Below are positions 13,084 to 26,800 of a stretch of 64,000 nucleotides of DNA, piece by piece. Source of the stretch: Pycnopodia helianthoides (lineage: Eukaryota > Echinodermata > Asteroidea > Forcipulatida > Asteriidae). Where the stretch lies: contig CM063244.1 in NCBI GenBank assembly GCA_032158295.1, positions 26,944,930 to 27,008,929 on the forward strand. Reading direction: 5' to 3'. Within the stretch, counting starts at the first letter, position 1. Each line of letters opens with the position of its first letter. Under the pieces are notes generated by a model, which worked only from the letters and a program-made list of their open reading frames with translations, made no database searches and was not told the DNA's origin. The translations under genes and the position numbers were made by a program.

Positions 13084-13430
13084 GTGAGAGGTGAGCAAGG
13101 AAGGGGTGCCGGCACTGAGGGCAGTGGCTTGGGAAGGGGTGTGGATTGGGAGGGAAGTGGCTCGGGAAAGGGGAGGGTTGTGGATAGGGAGGGAAGTGGC
13201 TCGGGAAAGGGGAGGGTTGTGGATAGGGAGGGAAGTGGCTTGGGAATGAGGAGGGTTGTGGATACGGAGGGAAGTGGCTTGGGAATTGGGCGGGGGTGGA
13301 TAGGGATGAAAATAACTTGGGGAGGGGTGTGGATAGGGAGGGGTGTGGATAGGGAAGAAAGTGGCTAGGGAGGAGGAGGGGTTTGGATAGGGAGGGAAGT
13401 AGCTTGAGGAGGGATGTGGATAGCAGTGTT
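13084..13430. repeat. GA-rich minisatellite, left part
   Basis: Degenerate tandem units of about 39 bp of the form ggatagggagggaagtggct plus gggaaaggggagggttgt. It gives long but meaningless frames on both strands (Pro/Ser-rich on minus). It resumes at 14754 after a transposon insertion. Confidence 0.85.
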
Positions 13431-14753
13431 CTCCAACTTATAGAAAAGCTGTGGCGCACCGCCACGCTTTCTGCGGCGCGCGCCACGCTTTATAATCACC
13501 GCCAAGCTTTAAAATGTTGCCGCCACGTTTACATTTCTTGACTCTGCATTGTTAATTTACAACAAAAATAGTTTAGAAACAAGAAAGACCACAGTACTTT
13601 CTATTAAAACCAAAGTTTCACGCGGCCTACCTGTCTGCCTGTTATAAAGTTATTAAAATAACTTTACATCAGGCCTGGAATTTCATCTTTGCGAGGGCAA
13701 GGCCATTTTCACTTTGCAAAGGGCACTTCTATTGGAAAATCTTAAAGTCTATGGCAACTTTTGAAGGGGCACCAAGGCCAAGAGCAGGGCAACGGAGGCC
13801 ATGGCCTCCGTTGCCTCTGTGTAATTCCAGGCCTGTTTACATCCACACCGTTTGACAGAAAAATGGTTTGACAATGCTAGATTTAATGCCGCGATCGCGA
13901 TTGCGATCGTATATTTCCAGTAAAACACCCATGCACATTAATAGTCTGGCTCTTTCCTCCATGTTCCGTACAATAACACGAAGGCGAGTAGGGAAACATA
14001 CATGTGTACAACTCAAATTTCCAGGGGCAAAAACCGCGCGATGGAGTCTAATGTTAACCTCGTTCTTGTTATATTTTATGCAAAATTACAACCTCGTACT
14101 CATAGACACATCACTCTCACCACAACAAATCGTTTCCCAATGTGCGTCGTCGACCGATCGTTATAAATCACGAAGATTTCAGTGCAAAAGAAGTTCTTTC
14201 AAATCGATCCTCAAATTACGAACCTATGAAAATTGCTGTTGATGAAAACACTATTATTAAGGGCATAAATTATGAAAAAAGATCGCAAAACGCACTTTTA
14301 CAAACTTCATTTTTATAAAAAAATTTTTACATTTCCAAAATTGTTGCATGTGGGCTAGTCAACCCAAAATTTGGGTTGATTCTTCAGGCCGGCGAGTGAA
14401 AAAACAAGTTAAGGGAAACTGATGTTGTTTAAGACAAAACCTGTTACTGCTCCCAAATATCCAGCTATTCCCAGCGGTAAGTAGTGCCTCATTTTTTAGT
14501 ACAACATAAATTTTATAAGTGCAAGAAAGAACCCAAAAAATAAATTTTCTTTACAATGTTTAAAACTTTTTTATTTAGAAAACAGGAGAAGTTGCCATCA
14601 GGAATTATCTCAGAATGCATTACAGAGCATGTAGAGTCAAACATTTTACCGGGGCCCTTAAGCGTGCCCCAGACCCCACGCCGTAAGGACTTTGCGCTTC
14701 GCGCTCGCACTGGTTCCCCGCCCCAAGAACCAACCTTTAATTTTCAGAGTTGG
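13429..14753. mobile_element. hAT-like non-autonomous element inserted in the minisatellite
   Basis: The ends CAGTGTTCTCCAACT and AGTTGGAGAACACTG form a 15-bp TIR with the CAGNG start typical of hAT transposons. The interior (1.3 kb) has no transposase I can recognise and contains a nested MITE at 13670-13835. The minisatellite resumes right after it. A clean 8-bp duplication is not visible because the host sequence is itself repetitive. Confidence 0.65.
13670..13835 (+). mobile_element. MITE, CAGGCCTGGAATT family, copy 2 (nested)
   Basis: TIRs caggcctggaatt / aattccaggcctg, flanked by a perfect 7-bp target duplication tttacat (13663-13669 and 13836-13842). A 28-bp perfect palindrome lies at 13788-13815. 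Nested in the hAT-like element, so younger than it. Confidence 0.85.
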
Positions 14754-14845
14754 AGAACACTGAATAGGGAGGGAAGGGGCTTGTGGAGAGGTGTGGATAT
14801 GAAGGAACGTTGCTTGTGGAGAGGTGTGGATAGGGAAGGTGTATT
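14754..14845. repeat. GA-rich minisatellite, right part
   Basis: Units such as gtggagaggtgtggataggg continue the repeat interrupted at 13429. Confidence 0.75.
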
Positions 14846-15654
14846 GTAAGAGAGGTTGGGGTTCCTTCTCAGCTTGGTCCATCTCTCTGATTGCAAATGA
14901 ATGACAGTTTTATTTGTATGTTTGCAGGGGTTTTTTTTCTTCCATGTCTCAGCACAAAATAATGTGTACCCAGAATTGTCAGCATTGTTTGCACTCGAAT
15001 AAATTTTCAAGGATACTTACTGTGCTCGACAAGTAAAAATTAGTTTTACAAGTGTGCGCAAACTTGAGTATCTGTCCTCTTCCATTACATTGCCTCATAA
15101 AGTACAAGTTGTAAAAAACCAACAATTGCATTTCCCTTTTTCCAATCATTGATTCCAGTCCTTGATCACACAAAGTTGGACCCCGTAGTTTTACGGTTCA
15201 CCTCCTCAGCCACTGCTTTGTGGTGGTGTAATTCATTGAAGTGCAGCAACTCAAGCGTGCAGCTGAGGAGAAATACAACGTTCAGTTCGTACAGTGGAGG
15301 GATGTAACAGCTTTGATCCAAGTTTACACAGTTATACTCAAGAGACTTACCCATGGGGTGCTTGCATGCTAACCTCCTTCCCCCATCCACTCTAAGAAGA
15401 TTCCCCTTTAATGGGAGAGTCTTTTGACTCGTCTAACTGATCCCCTGCGAACAAGGTTTTAGCCAGGATGTGGTAAATGGGTGTCCAAATTTGCTGGAAA
15501 TTTAAAAACTGTGTGTCTAAGTTGTTCGCTTACAATACAATTACATGTACATGTAAATGACAGATAAAACAGGGTGTCTAAATTTATAACAGGGTGTCCA
15601 AAAGCCACACAGGCACAGACACCCCTCTGGCTAACACTTTGCCTCCAAATTAGG
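14846..15654. other. No recognisable gene
   Basis: Minus-strand frames of 64-88 codons are present without motifs or good splice sites. Confidence 0.35.
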
Positions 15655-15860
15655 GGGGTCAAGTTGGCTCAGTGGTTTTTATTCCCAGCCTCTCACCTCT
15701 GTGTACCCCAGTTCGAATCCCCTCTCAGTTGATTGGGTTTTCAGTCCCTACCTGATTGTGTGGGTTTTCCCCACTGGGGTTTTCCTCCCACATCGAGCTG
15801 GGCGTTTCTCCTGGTTTCCTATTCTTCCCGTTATCATCAATAATTGTCCTGTTGGATGTG
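15655..15860 (+). repeat. tRNA-like SINE, copy B
   Basis: A box ttggctcagtgg and B box agttcgaatccc, then the body shared with 9388-9560 (agtccctacctgattg, gggttttcc). Confidence 0.6.
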
Positions 15861-16416
15861 TAATTAATTGCTACAAACTATGTTTTAAATGTAAACTTAG
15901 CCTTCCTTTTTTCATGTGTTACCTTCTCAATGTTCTCCTTTACCAAAATATGAGAAGTGTGTACCATCCACATTCCCCTGCCCCCTCCCTATCCCCCAAC
16001 CCCAAGCCGAGGAAGACCAGTCAAACATAAAGCAGACCCTCTCAAGCATCAGTCTCAGTATGCAGACAGTGGTTCAGCCACAAAGTGCATCCATGAGAAT
16101 TTCGGACGCACTTTAGTTTATGTACAAGTATCATGCATGATTAGTTTGGATGACCCCATTGTTTAGTTAGCAAATGTACCTACTTCTATGTCTACTGTCA
16201 AGTTAAAAACCTGATCCAGACAACTGTATAAATAGTAATACCCCCAAAATTACACATTTTGACACGCTGTTTTTTTTTAGTGCATGCTATATACGAAAAC
16301 CTTTCCTCCACAAATATCACTTATCAAATGAGAATGAAATTTTGTCCCCAGATTTATACGAATATCAATTTTTTAAGTACAGGTCTTGTTTCCCAAAATA
16401 TCATATCCAGTATTCT

Positions 16417-16583
16417 CAGGCCTGGAATTTCATCTTGGAGAGGGCAAGGCCATTTTCAATTTGCAAAGGGGTCTTCCATTGAAAAATCTTAAAGTCTATC
16501 AGAGGTCTGAAAGGGGGCACCAAGGCCAAGACTAGATCAATGGAGACCATGGACTCTATGCAATCCATGTAGTTCCAGGCCTG
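16417..16583 (+). mobile_element. MITE, CAGGCCTGGAATT family, copy 3
   Basis: TIRs caggcctggaatt / agttccaggcctg, flanked by a perfect 6-bp duplication tattct on both sides. The internal palindrome is decayed (gagaccatggactc). Confidence 0.8.
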
Positions 16584-16870
16584 TATTCTGATACAGAATG
16601 TTGAGCACCTCAAATTATTATTTAGTTGGAAATTTGCTAAATCCAGAGTCTGGGTGATAAGACTAATTTTGGAATTGCTCTATAAAAGGCAACGCTCTCC
16701 AACAAAGAACAAGCATCAATGAGGAGCAGTGAAGTGCAACGGACCATGTCGAACAATATACCATTGTCTCCAATCTCCATATGGGGGTCATTGTTATTTT
16801 TATTGGGGTATCAGCCGAGCTCTAAAGGCAGGAGGAAGCCAAGAGTCCTTAGGCAAAATTTAAAAAAAAA

Positions 16871-17144
16871 CATGTTTATCGTCCTGCCTGTTTAAAAAAG
16901 AGGAGGAGGCAGGCCCGACACGTTATTCAAGACAACCGGCCGGGCTATTTTTCAAGATGGCTGCCAGCTTTTTTCGGTGTGTTTTTTCGATGTGCTCAAG
17001 TAAAAAAAATTACGATGTAATGTATTTTAGAATTAATTTTTTTTCTTCAGAGATCTCAAAAATTGATCCTTAAAAAAAAAAAAATAAATAAATAAAAAAG
17101 GAGGCGGCCTCTAAAAAGGAAGCGGGCGGGGACGCTAAACATGT
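16871..17144. mobile_element. MITE with CATGTTTAKCGTCC termini
   Basis: The left end catgtttatcgtcctgcc and the right end ggcggggacgctaaacatg are inverted repeats. The interior has GA-rich and A-rich arms and no coding capacity. Confidence 0.6.
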
Positions 17145-20100
17145 TTTGTTTTTTTAGTTGGCCTTATGGGGTTTGGGGAAACGGAAATGCACGAGTGCCT
17201 GCTCAAACAAGGTTTCACGATGAATTTTATATCAAAACCAGGGTGTGAAATGAACAAAAATTAATGAGTTGCCCCAGGGCAATTACAAACTGAATCTCCG
17301 GCGAGAGTCTGCAGGGGGCATAACTAATATTTATATCCGTTTGTCAGGCCAATGAGAAAAAAAAAACCACCAGGGATTTATTTGTTCCCCAAAAGACAAC
17401 ATTTTGCATGTATTTTTGCTTCATCTTGGTTCCATTCTTTCATTCAATGATTGATTATGATTTAATTCATCCATATTTTAGACTTTGCATAACCAGAAAA
17501 TTCTATGTCTGACTCTTTCCTCCTTTACGTTTTTTTTTAAATAAAATAAAAGTCTACAAAAAGGGCACTCATCCTAAGTCTCAACAAAATTCTATGATCA
17601 AGGATAACCACCAGCCCTGGCCAAAATGTCCAGCTGACCCTCCCCCCCCCCAATCACAAAACTTTCACCAACAATAATAAACACATCCCCATCGCAAGAG
17701 TACTACACAACAAGTTAGTAATAAGACTATACACTACCTTGAGAAGACCACAAACCCCTCACCAGTGTGTGTATAAACATAAAAACACCAGGGTATGCCA
17801 CCGATGACAGGGGTTTGCCATAACCTTTATGTTATCCTATGTGGGAGTGCTAAGGCCAGGCCAACTTATGAAAATATACAAACAGGAGGAATGAAGTGAG
17901 GTTATATAATCGGTTATACAGACATGTTTTGAAAGATGAGAGGGGGGACCACAAGAGGTGTGTCCTGGCACTGTGGTCAAACTGTGCTCCCTAACCCCTT
18001 CCTCTGTGTGAACAAGGGTCGGGGTCGGGTTTGGTAGAGAACTGGTCCTTGCTCTGTGGTTTGACAATGGTATGCCTGATCCTCTTCTGGCACTTTTTCT
18101 TCCTCCATGCTTTGACAGGCCATTTCAAGATGGCACTGTGTCAAATTGTTCATGTTTTGATGTAAAATATACATGAGCAAAGTCTCAAGCTTTTATCCCA
18201 AAGTCCAAATTGTTTCCACTTATCCACTTGACTGTCAGGTTGAGAAATTCTCTCAGTGTTTTCAGTGGATATGATACTTTTTACTTAAAATGCTCAGCAC
18301 AGTAAACTTGCAATTGTGATAGCATTAATGGAAAATTAAAATTGATTCAAGCTGGTGCAAATCTTTCACGTCAATCAAAGTTTCCACCTTGCAGTTTCAC
18401 ATTTTCCTCGTTTGGTTGCAAAATATCAGTTGATGTTTTTGAAAACCCCAAGATGTACATGACTTTTATGAATACCACATGGACTGCATAGAGCAAGGGG
18501 GCCCCTGTAGGCTAAGAATAGGCGTGATGGCCTTGGAATGTCTGCATCAAAATGCAATCAAGAAGTCTGGGTGCCGGTTCTTTGTGAATCCTGAGGGCTT
18601 CTGTCAGTGTCAGCAAAAACTTCAAATGATCTGTTTCAATACATTCATGTACCGGTAATGTTTTTCAGGTTCCAATTTTTTCCTCCGCAAACACGTGTTC
18701 ATGATTTAACTAATTGCCTTGTATGATCCAGTTGTTGGCTTCTAAATAGGGGAAGGGATGGGGTGGATCATATTCCTAGCTATAGTTGCAATTAGACGGT
18801 TGAACAATTTCTGACCTGCACCCCTACTCCCATATAATAAACAATTGATAAAATAGGGAGACCACCAATGTTGAATAAGTAACTCAGCTTGTAAAGCCTT
18901 TATCCATCCCATTGGTTCCAGGTTCAAGTCTCACTCTAGTCAATTTTTTTTGGACCAACCCAAATTTGAAAAAACATCAATAATTGAGCATGGCAAAAGA
19001 CATTTCTTGAACAACAACAAAATTGTGTACATTCCAGCATTTTATTGAATATAAAGTTGAGGTTAATTTATGTGCCACAGCAACAAAGAAAAAACACAAG
19101 ACTGTGATACGCACTACCAGTGTATGATCCCATCCACAGATTCCTGATCAATTTGCCTCCTGGGTGCAGGAAGTTAGCAACTGGGCCCGCGTGGGGATTC
19201 GTACCAGGGTTAGTCCTGACTCAGCATTTGGACTACCTATCAAAGGAGTAAACTCCACTGGTTTTGTTTGGGTCAAGAAAACAACATTAGACTGACTGTG
19301 GTGAAGAACCAACTGTGAAGTACATATAAAATAACAAGTATCACTTTAACGATGGTGAAAGCAAGTAGTAGCACTCCAATGCGCAATACTGATGTCCCTC
19401 TGCAAGATATTGACAGAATTTATCAAAACTTGCTACCTGGCTTTCAGGTTTGAGAAGCATGTTCATTCCTTAATTCCATACTTCACAAAGTATCAAATTC
19501 AATAAATAACAGTCTGTGACCACGTGTTCTGTCGCAGTATATGTGAATAAAACATAGGCCTAATTTCCATGCATTCTTGGTTTTTTTTTTCATTTTTATT
19601 GGGTTCAAAGTTTGATTTAAATTCTCTTTATTGAACTGCAATTTCTCCCAGAGCAGAGCCTTCCAAACTCCAACCAGAAGACAAAAGTCTCTCCAAGGAA
19701 GTCCGGACTTTAACACCAATAGCTTATTCCATCCAATTGTTAGAAGAAGGGCTTAATAAGAAAGCAGCTTGTCCTCTCACAGCTCAATCAAGAATGCCCA
19801 GTCATAAGCCGAGAGTCTAGCATAATAAAGTAAGACCGTGTCCTGTCAAAAGTTAACGGCTCCCGTTTGCTTGATCAGACTCTCCAGAGTTGCATGTACA
19901 ACAAGACCAAGGCTCAACCGCCAACCCTTTTTATAAAAATATCTGACTCAGCCATTACAATGAGGGGCAAACTTTAATCACCACAGAGGATTAAAGGATC
20001 CCGATTCATGTGATAACCACATTTCGGTGATCCCATCATGTATAAGCAGTTCTTGGACAACTCAAACGAAAATGTTGGATCTCCCATTAAGCAAATTGGG

Positions 20101-20681
20101 TGGTGGACAATCAGTAACTTTCTTTCACAGCGTGCGTCTTAGGGATTTTCTTTTCTCCCGTCCAGTATAAGTGAGGGGGAGAAAAGGAAACAGAGACATG
20201 ATAAGCCCGTCTTTCAAGAATCTGATGTGGTGATGTCCAGTCATCCGCCGCAGTGAGCACTTAACTTAAATCAGGGGTTAAATCTGAGCAGAGTTTGTCC
20301 TTGCATAAATTGCCTCGAAAAGCTTCTCAAGGGAAGATCTGGAAGAAACTTATCCAGCTGTGTCTGGTTCCCAGCAGACAGTTTTTGTAGATCTATTTAT
20401 ACATGTAGATCAAAACTAACTGTTTTACTCATTTCTCAATAACTATAGTGTTTCAAACTGAACTGTTTCAAGTGAAGTTTTTTTACCATGACCATCTGTA
20501 TACCGTATAAGTTATGTGCAAATCTGTGAAATATGTTTTCAATCTTACCAATATTGTGCACACCCTTTAAGCTTGCAATTTTCAACATGTCATGCTAAAT
20601 TTTGAAATCATCTGTAAGAATAGGATTAGAAACACATGCTTGCTGGTTGTATTATTTCTTTTCAAACTATGTTCAACTTAC
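17145..20681. other. No recognisable gene; intron or flank
   Basis: It holds tRNA-like fragments at about 18875-18945 (plus; aactcagcttgtaaagc, then ggttcaagtctc) and about 19180-19240 (minus; gtacgaatcccca), plus a C-run at 17643. If the ADAMTS model is right, this is the intron after its third coding exon. Confidence 0.4.
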
Positions 20682-20832
20682 CGGTTAGTCCACAACCAGA
20701 GTTTTTGTTGAAGTCCTGAAGAGCTGTGGTTGGATATACAATGTGAGGTCTTGTGCTCCCTTCAGACGATGGGAAATCATCCAGAGGCTCCACGAAATAT
20801 TGGGTTCCTTCGGGCGTTTGGAAAAGTCCATA
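20682..20832 (-). CDS. ADAMTS exon 3: end of propeptide homology
   Basis: Bounded by tttgcag|TAT and ACCG|gtaagt (phase 1 out). It encodes YGLFQTPEGTQYFVEPL, an acidic Ser-rich linker, RPHIVYPTTALQ and NSGCGLTG. This matches the ADAMTS pattern of xFIEPL followed by HxxYR/P and a lone Cys (the likely cysteine-switch region). The next exon is outside the window. Confidence 0.82.
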
Positions 20833-23800
20833 CTGCAAAGAGGTAGTTGTTGTAGACAACAAATTAGTTATTGATTGAACCCTTGCATCTTTCTTGGCTT
20901 TAAGCTCTCATAGGTAGATACAAGTACTTAAGGTTAAGGACACTGTGACGCCATAAGCTCAAACAGCGCCCTCACTTGGGTCAAAGGAAGAGGCCGAGAG
21001 TTGTGCATGTCATGAACACGCTTTATTTCCATTGTTTGAAATCCGAGTGATGGTGGCCTATGCAATTGCAAGGGGGGTCTATTGTGGTAGATAACAAGTA
21101 ATAAATGAACCCTCACACATTTTTTTTTATATTTAAGTGTTTCAACTACAATTTTTAGAGGAAAAATTTTGTTATTTAAGTAATTAATGCAACTCTTTTT
21201 GTTAATAAAGGAACAATAAATGAGTTAGTTTCAGTGCATTCCAGTTTACAATTACTCTGTACGAATTTGCCAAAGGGCTTTAGCACTGAATTAAAATGTC
21301 AACCTTCAGGATTGATTCTTAACTACAAGCCAACCTTCAAGATTGATTCTGATATTAAGTATCTTCCATTAAACTTAATACAACAAAAATGTCCAGGACA
21401 GCAGCAATCTTACCACCTGCAACTCCAGAACGATCTGGAGGTTGAAGGGGGGAGGGGTTCAAGCTCTCCAATATCACAAGAACCCTTGGTCCATGGGCAT
21501 TTTAGAGATTACCCTGGTAAAAAGAGTAAAGGTAAGGAGAGTCTCACTCATGACTCATCAACTGAAAGTGACAACTGCACACCTGTTGGTGTCAGACTGG
21601 GTTTCACCTGGGATGGAGATAAGAGCAATCGCCCCTACCCTGGCTTGCTCTATGTGCCCCTATAAAGCTCTGTTCAAACACATCCAAATTTCAAGGTTTG
21701 CTCTTGTGCCTGTGATAATAGCGGTCTAAGCCCCAGGTTACACTGGTATCATTTATCCCTGGGGTAGATTCAAGTCGGATCCAGACCAAAAATCGTTATC
21801 TCACACTGTTTTTTTACTGGAAAGGACTGCGATCAGAAAACGAGAAGATTTGGGGTGCTCTACGCAATCAGGGAATAAATCGGGTAACGCGTAAAATATC
21901 CACGGGAATAGTCACCATCCACATTGGAGTAAGTTCGCCGTGAGGTTGGATGATACAGAGGACACATAGTGTTCGCTATTACACTGTAAACCAAGGGGTA
22001 AGCGGAAATCAGAAATTGGTCGGCTGGGTCTTCACAAGTCAGGTGTGAAACTGGGCCTCGGGTTAACCAGCCTGGAGCCTCTCAAGGGCTTTCTCGTTTT
22101 GGTTTCACTACAGGTGTTACAAAGGCCTGCCGAAAATTGGTCCAAACTACTACACCAACCCCCTACCCCCCTCCCCCTCCTCCCCCCCAAAAAAAAAAAA
22201 AAATCCCTTTAAAGTACAAGAATGAGATCTGAGTAATTTTGATCAAAATTGATCCATATTTGAAGAATGCATTCAAAATATATTTTAATTTTCAACTTTA
22301 GGGTTTGACTGTCCCTTTCTTTGTTTAATTTTTGTAATAAACTCCAAGCATCAGTTTGACAGATTTGTTTGTGATTTCATCATTATTTTCTTTTAACACT
22401 GTGTTTTTATGGTTACTACATTTTTGTATATTTTGGGCAGAAGCTATAGGGTCAGACACCTGCAATGTTGACATTCCTATACCCACATCAGAGGGAGATG
22501 CATTAATAGTAACTTTTCACCAACCATTATACGGGTACTGCTCCCTGCACATTGACCGGAGCAAACTTTAGTCAATATTGACCTTAGGGAATCGTTGGTA
22601 TCAAGAATGCTCACCACTTCCGGGAGTAAATATAGGTCATTATACTGGAGTATGAACATCGTATTGATGATTTACATATCCCTGTAATCTGTGTGTGTCC
22701 ATTGCATTAGCACGTTCAGTCAAAGAGGTTTTTTTTTATAGAGATAAAAATGCTACCAAGAAGTGGTTCAGTCTACATGTAACTCTTCACACTCCACAGC
22801 CTGTTGGCATTCTTTGACAAATACATTCTTACAATTTGGCTTACAGTAACACTCCACAGCCTGTTGGCATTCTTTGACAAATACAGGTAATCTTACAATT
22901 TGGCTTCTAGTAACTCGGCCAGACTTTGGCACACAGTGCCAATGTGTGTGTTAATTTACAAACAAACCCCAAAATGTCCACTTCTTACCAAAATAATGGG
23001 TCAAGTTGCTGAACAACAATCATAGCAAACAGAGTTATAGCACAAGAGGGTGTTTAGAAATTGCTGAATTCATAACAGGGTGTAAAAAAGAAATTCTAAC
23101 ATCCTGTCACACTCTGCTTACAGTACATCTTAAGATCAATCTTAGCTCTCTCTGAAATCGAGCCCAGGACTTTAATGCATGCTGTAGGCCCTATAGTAAA
23201 AGCGTAAATTGAAAGTTAACTATTCTTTGCGCAGCTGGCATGAGTTCCCCTCAACTTGAGAAATGTTTTCCCCTTACAGTGACCTCATGTTTGAGGAGAC
23301 TGAAACTGAAATTTGACAAATACGAAGAAGTTTCCTATCAAGAACCAAATTGGGTACCAATTGGCGTGTTTCACACAGCAAGAGAAAGCATTTATTACAA
23401 ATCAACTGATACATGTGGCCAGCACTTGTGTTTGCGGCTCAAATAGTAATGAACAAATTTGTGAAAATTGAAAAGGGTGAGAACACATGTTTGATTTGTA
23501 CGACACTCTGGTGGCAATTACTCAAGGTCAACGCTTAGCAGGTGGCTGGAGCAACTTGTAACAATTCTGGACAAAGATGACCTCAACAATACAGTCATTT
23601 CCGAAGAAAGGTAAAAAAAAAACTTGTACAGTTGTAGCAATCCATTCAGAGGGCACTTCTGGGGTTACTCAAGTTACGACGCTGACCAAAGAAATCAGAA
23701 ATCTAGTTTTTAGAGATTATAAAAGTACAAGTCTCACCGCCGCAAGCTTTTCATTCAGGAAACCAAATATCCAGAGTCATGTGATTGTTTAGAGCTTCAA

Positions 23801-26800
23801 AAGGAATAAATGTTCGGACGGCGTTAAACATTTTGTGCCAAATTTTTTATGACATGACAAAATATTCACCTTCACTTTGACTGCTCTGAAAACTTAGGTT
23901 TAAAAATATATTCCAAATCCTTTTCTTATCTGACACTCAATTTTTGAGTTCCAAATCAAACACAGTACAAACTTAATATACTCATTGTACTGTACATAAT
24001 ATAAAGAATGTCATTTGAGTTCACATGTGGGCCTGGTTGTATCGTAGGATGTACAACATTTCACTTTAAGAAAATAATTCCACTTCTACTTTTTCATTTT
24101 TAGTTCAAAATCAAAGACAGCATTTAATGATATAGGACACTCTTTGTATATTACAAACCAATTTCGCTAGAGTTTTTGTATTTTGGGATCAATGAAATTT
24201 GATCTGAAATAATGGCCAGGTTACACGTGTAACACTGGTTTCCTACATACCTCACCCACCTAACCAAGCACGTTTTTTTTCATTTTTTTTTTTAAAAAAG
24301 GTTCACCCCGAATACAAACACGGTGCCACAACAGCCCCGGGGCTTGAAATGAAACAAGGTCATTGCAAGTTCACTCACAAAGCCACTCACAAAAGTCCAT
24401 TACTTTACCGATTCCATGGAGGTGTGAAACTCCTGAATTACACATGGCCTTATGGCTTTATGCTGCCGACAAGCATTACGACTGAAATCCAGGAAGGTTT
24501 TGTTTCCCTGATGCAAGATTGACTAGCTCGAGAATTAAGACTGAATGAATACTGGATGGTATCTTCTGGAGGGGGATTTGAACTCCTTGACATTCTTTGT
24601 AACGAGGTGTCTAAATGGAAAGACAATATTATTTTATAATCTGGACCGGGGACAAGAATCTCAATGATAACGATCAGGAGTCAGGGAATTTCTACCTGTG
24701 TTATGACTTCATTAGATTGATATTAAACTGGCAATCTTATAAGTGACTGTGATACATTTCAATTACACCCATTTACACTTGACAAGCGTCTCACCATGTG
24801 AGTAAGATCCTTTCAACGCAGTGCAAGGTTTTGATATTAAAGGGCCGAGTGAAATTACATTTTCCACAAAAGCTGTGACATCACACCTTCTAGGTTCATC
24901 ACTCCCTGAGTCCGAAGCATTCTAAGGTTAACTTATGATTCATTGAAGGGGGGGGGGGGAGTTGAACAAGTCCAGTGGATTTGAAGTATGGATGAGACAC
25001 TGAGAGGAAGTTTCTGGCTTTGATGACTGAGGGTATTTTGGTTCTCGTCTGCTACTGCGTAGCTCCGGGCAGCTGGGGACTAGGGTGAGCGAAAGGTTAC
25101 TCATTACTACTGTAGTGTCACTCTATAGAGTTAGTATGAACAGCATGGATTTGAACTTTGAAGGTCATTTGTACATTTGTACATTGAATGTGTTCAAAAA
25201 AATCCAAGTGAGGGAATGAACTTGTTACGTGAACTAGGCATATATCAAAGACACACAGCCGATGAAGTATTATTTGCTTTTGTATATTCAGATATAAATA
25301 CAAAAGTTTAACAAAATTGTAAGTTTTGTGTTTTTTAAAGTATGAACCTTCAAACAAGATTGAAGATTAAACTCTATAATACATTTGTTTTTAATTTACA
25401 GAATGTTATATTAAAAAGTAAAGACTGCACATCTCAAAGTACAACAAAGGGTTGATAGGCATTTTTCTTGTGACATAGTTATAAATTTCTACACATTTTA
25501 CACAAATAATTTATACTATCGTATGCCAAAGTGCAAACAATATAGCTGCTTTGATATAAAAACTGGCTCACTTCAAATTCAGTGGACTAAATTACAGTAG
25601 ATTTAGCAAATAACAGAATTACGGTTGTTTATACATGTAAAGCAATTATTTATTCCAGTTTGTTTATAATCACAAAAGCTATTTGGAGAGTTTCCAGACC
25701 ACCACTTTTTGTTTACTCATTATGACCCAAAAACATTATTTGGTTTGAACAAGTTTTAGGAGGATTAATGTATATGAGTGAAAAGGTGGTGTTTAAAAAG
25801 GAGTTTTACCCTAAACTTGTAGTTCATATTTTTATAAGTTTTTACCAATAATTAGTTATCACTCACCATTCCATCGCAGAGACTGAACACCGCCGACGAC
25901 GACAGTTGACCGTTCACCGAGCCCCGGTAGAAACAGTGTAACGGTGCTGTAGTATCCAAATCGGCGACCTCGTCTTCGTTTTCATCACCCAAGAATTCCA
26001 TGACGAAAGAAGGGGATAGGAAAGAATTATCACGGGATAGATTGAGCTGGAACTGCTGATGAAAAGCCCCAAGTAAGAAGGTGGCTTGGGGCTCATCTTC
26101 GCCGTCAAGTCCATCAGAGTTTGACGGGGCGACACTTCGCTTTTGAAAATGGTGAGACTTTACATCCGGGGCTAGTGGGAGTCCAGTATGGCCATCCAAA
26201 CGAACAGGCGTGACAATTTCATACTCCGTTATTCCTTCCAAGCGGTCTCCTGGTAAAACAAAAATCAACAAATATATATAACAAAATTAATCTTCCCAAA
26301 GTGTTCAAGACACCCCTGCCACTTCATTTTAAAGCAAAGGTGTGTTATTTTCCACCAGAACTGAACAGCGTCAGTGGAAAATACCTACTGTACTAGGAAA
26401 TTACATCGCAAAATAATTGCCAAAAACTTCAAGCGGGAGGGGGGAGGTGTTTCAATTACACGAAAAAGCAATGCTTGTGAATGAAGGAAACTTTAAATTT
26501 TTTCGAAAAAGGTCTAAATTAATCATCTTTTGCTTACAGTGCAGGGTTTTGGGTGGGTAGGTCCTGGATATTTGGTAGGAATTGGGGATAATATGAGTAT
26601 TCAATCTACGGTTGATTTATATACATAGGATGGCTTCAGAATTAAAACACAGCTTTAAAATACTATGGTATCGATTGCCTTGCTGCCAGAACAAAAAGTT
26701 GCAACCCCCCCCCAACCCCTTCCTGCTACTGATGCACCACCCCACCCCCCCCCCCCCAATACTGATGCCCACTATGTTTTTGTTGACCTTTTCCAAGAAA

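Noticed and set aside
13031..13486. 151-codon Pro/Ser-rich minus-strand frame and its 94-codon Gly-rich plus-strand mirror
   Set aside because: Both are translations of the GA-rich minisatellite; the frame is kept open by the repeat unit.
21234..21665. 143-codon plus-strand frame inside the ADAMTS intron
   Set aside because: No recognisable motif, and it lies antisense within a well-defined intron.
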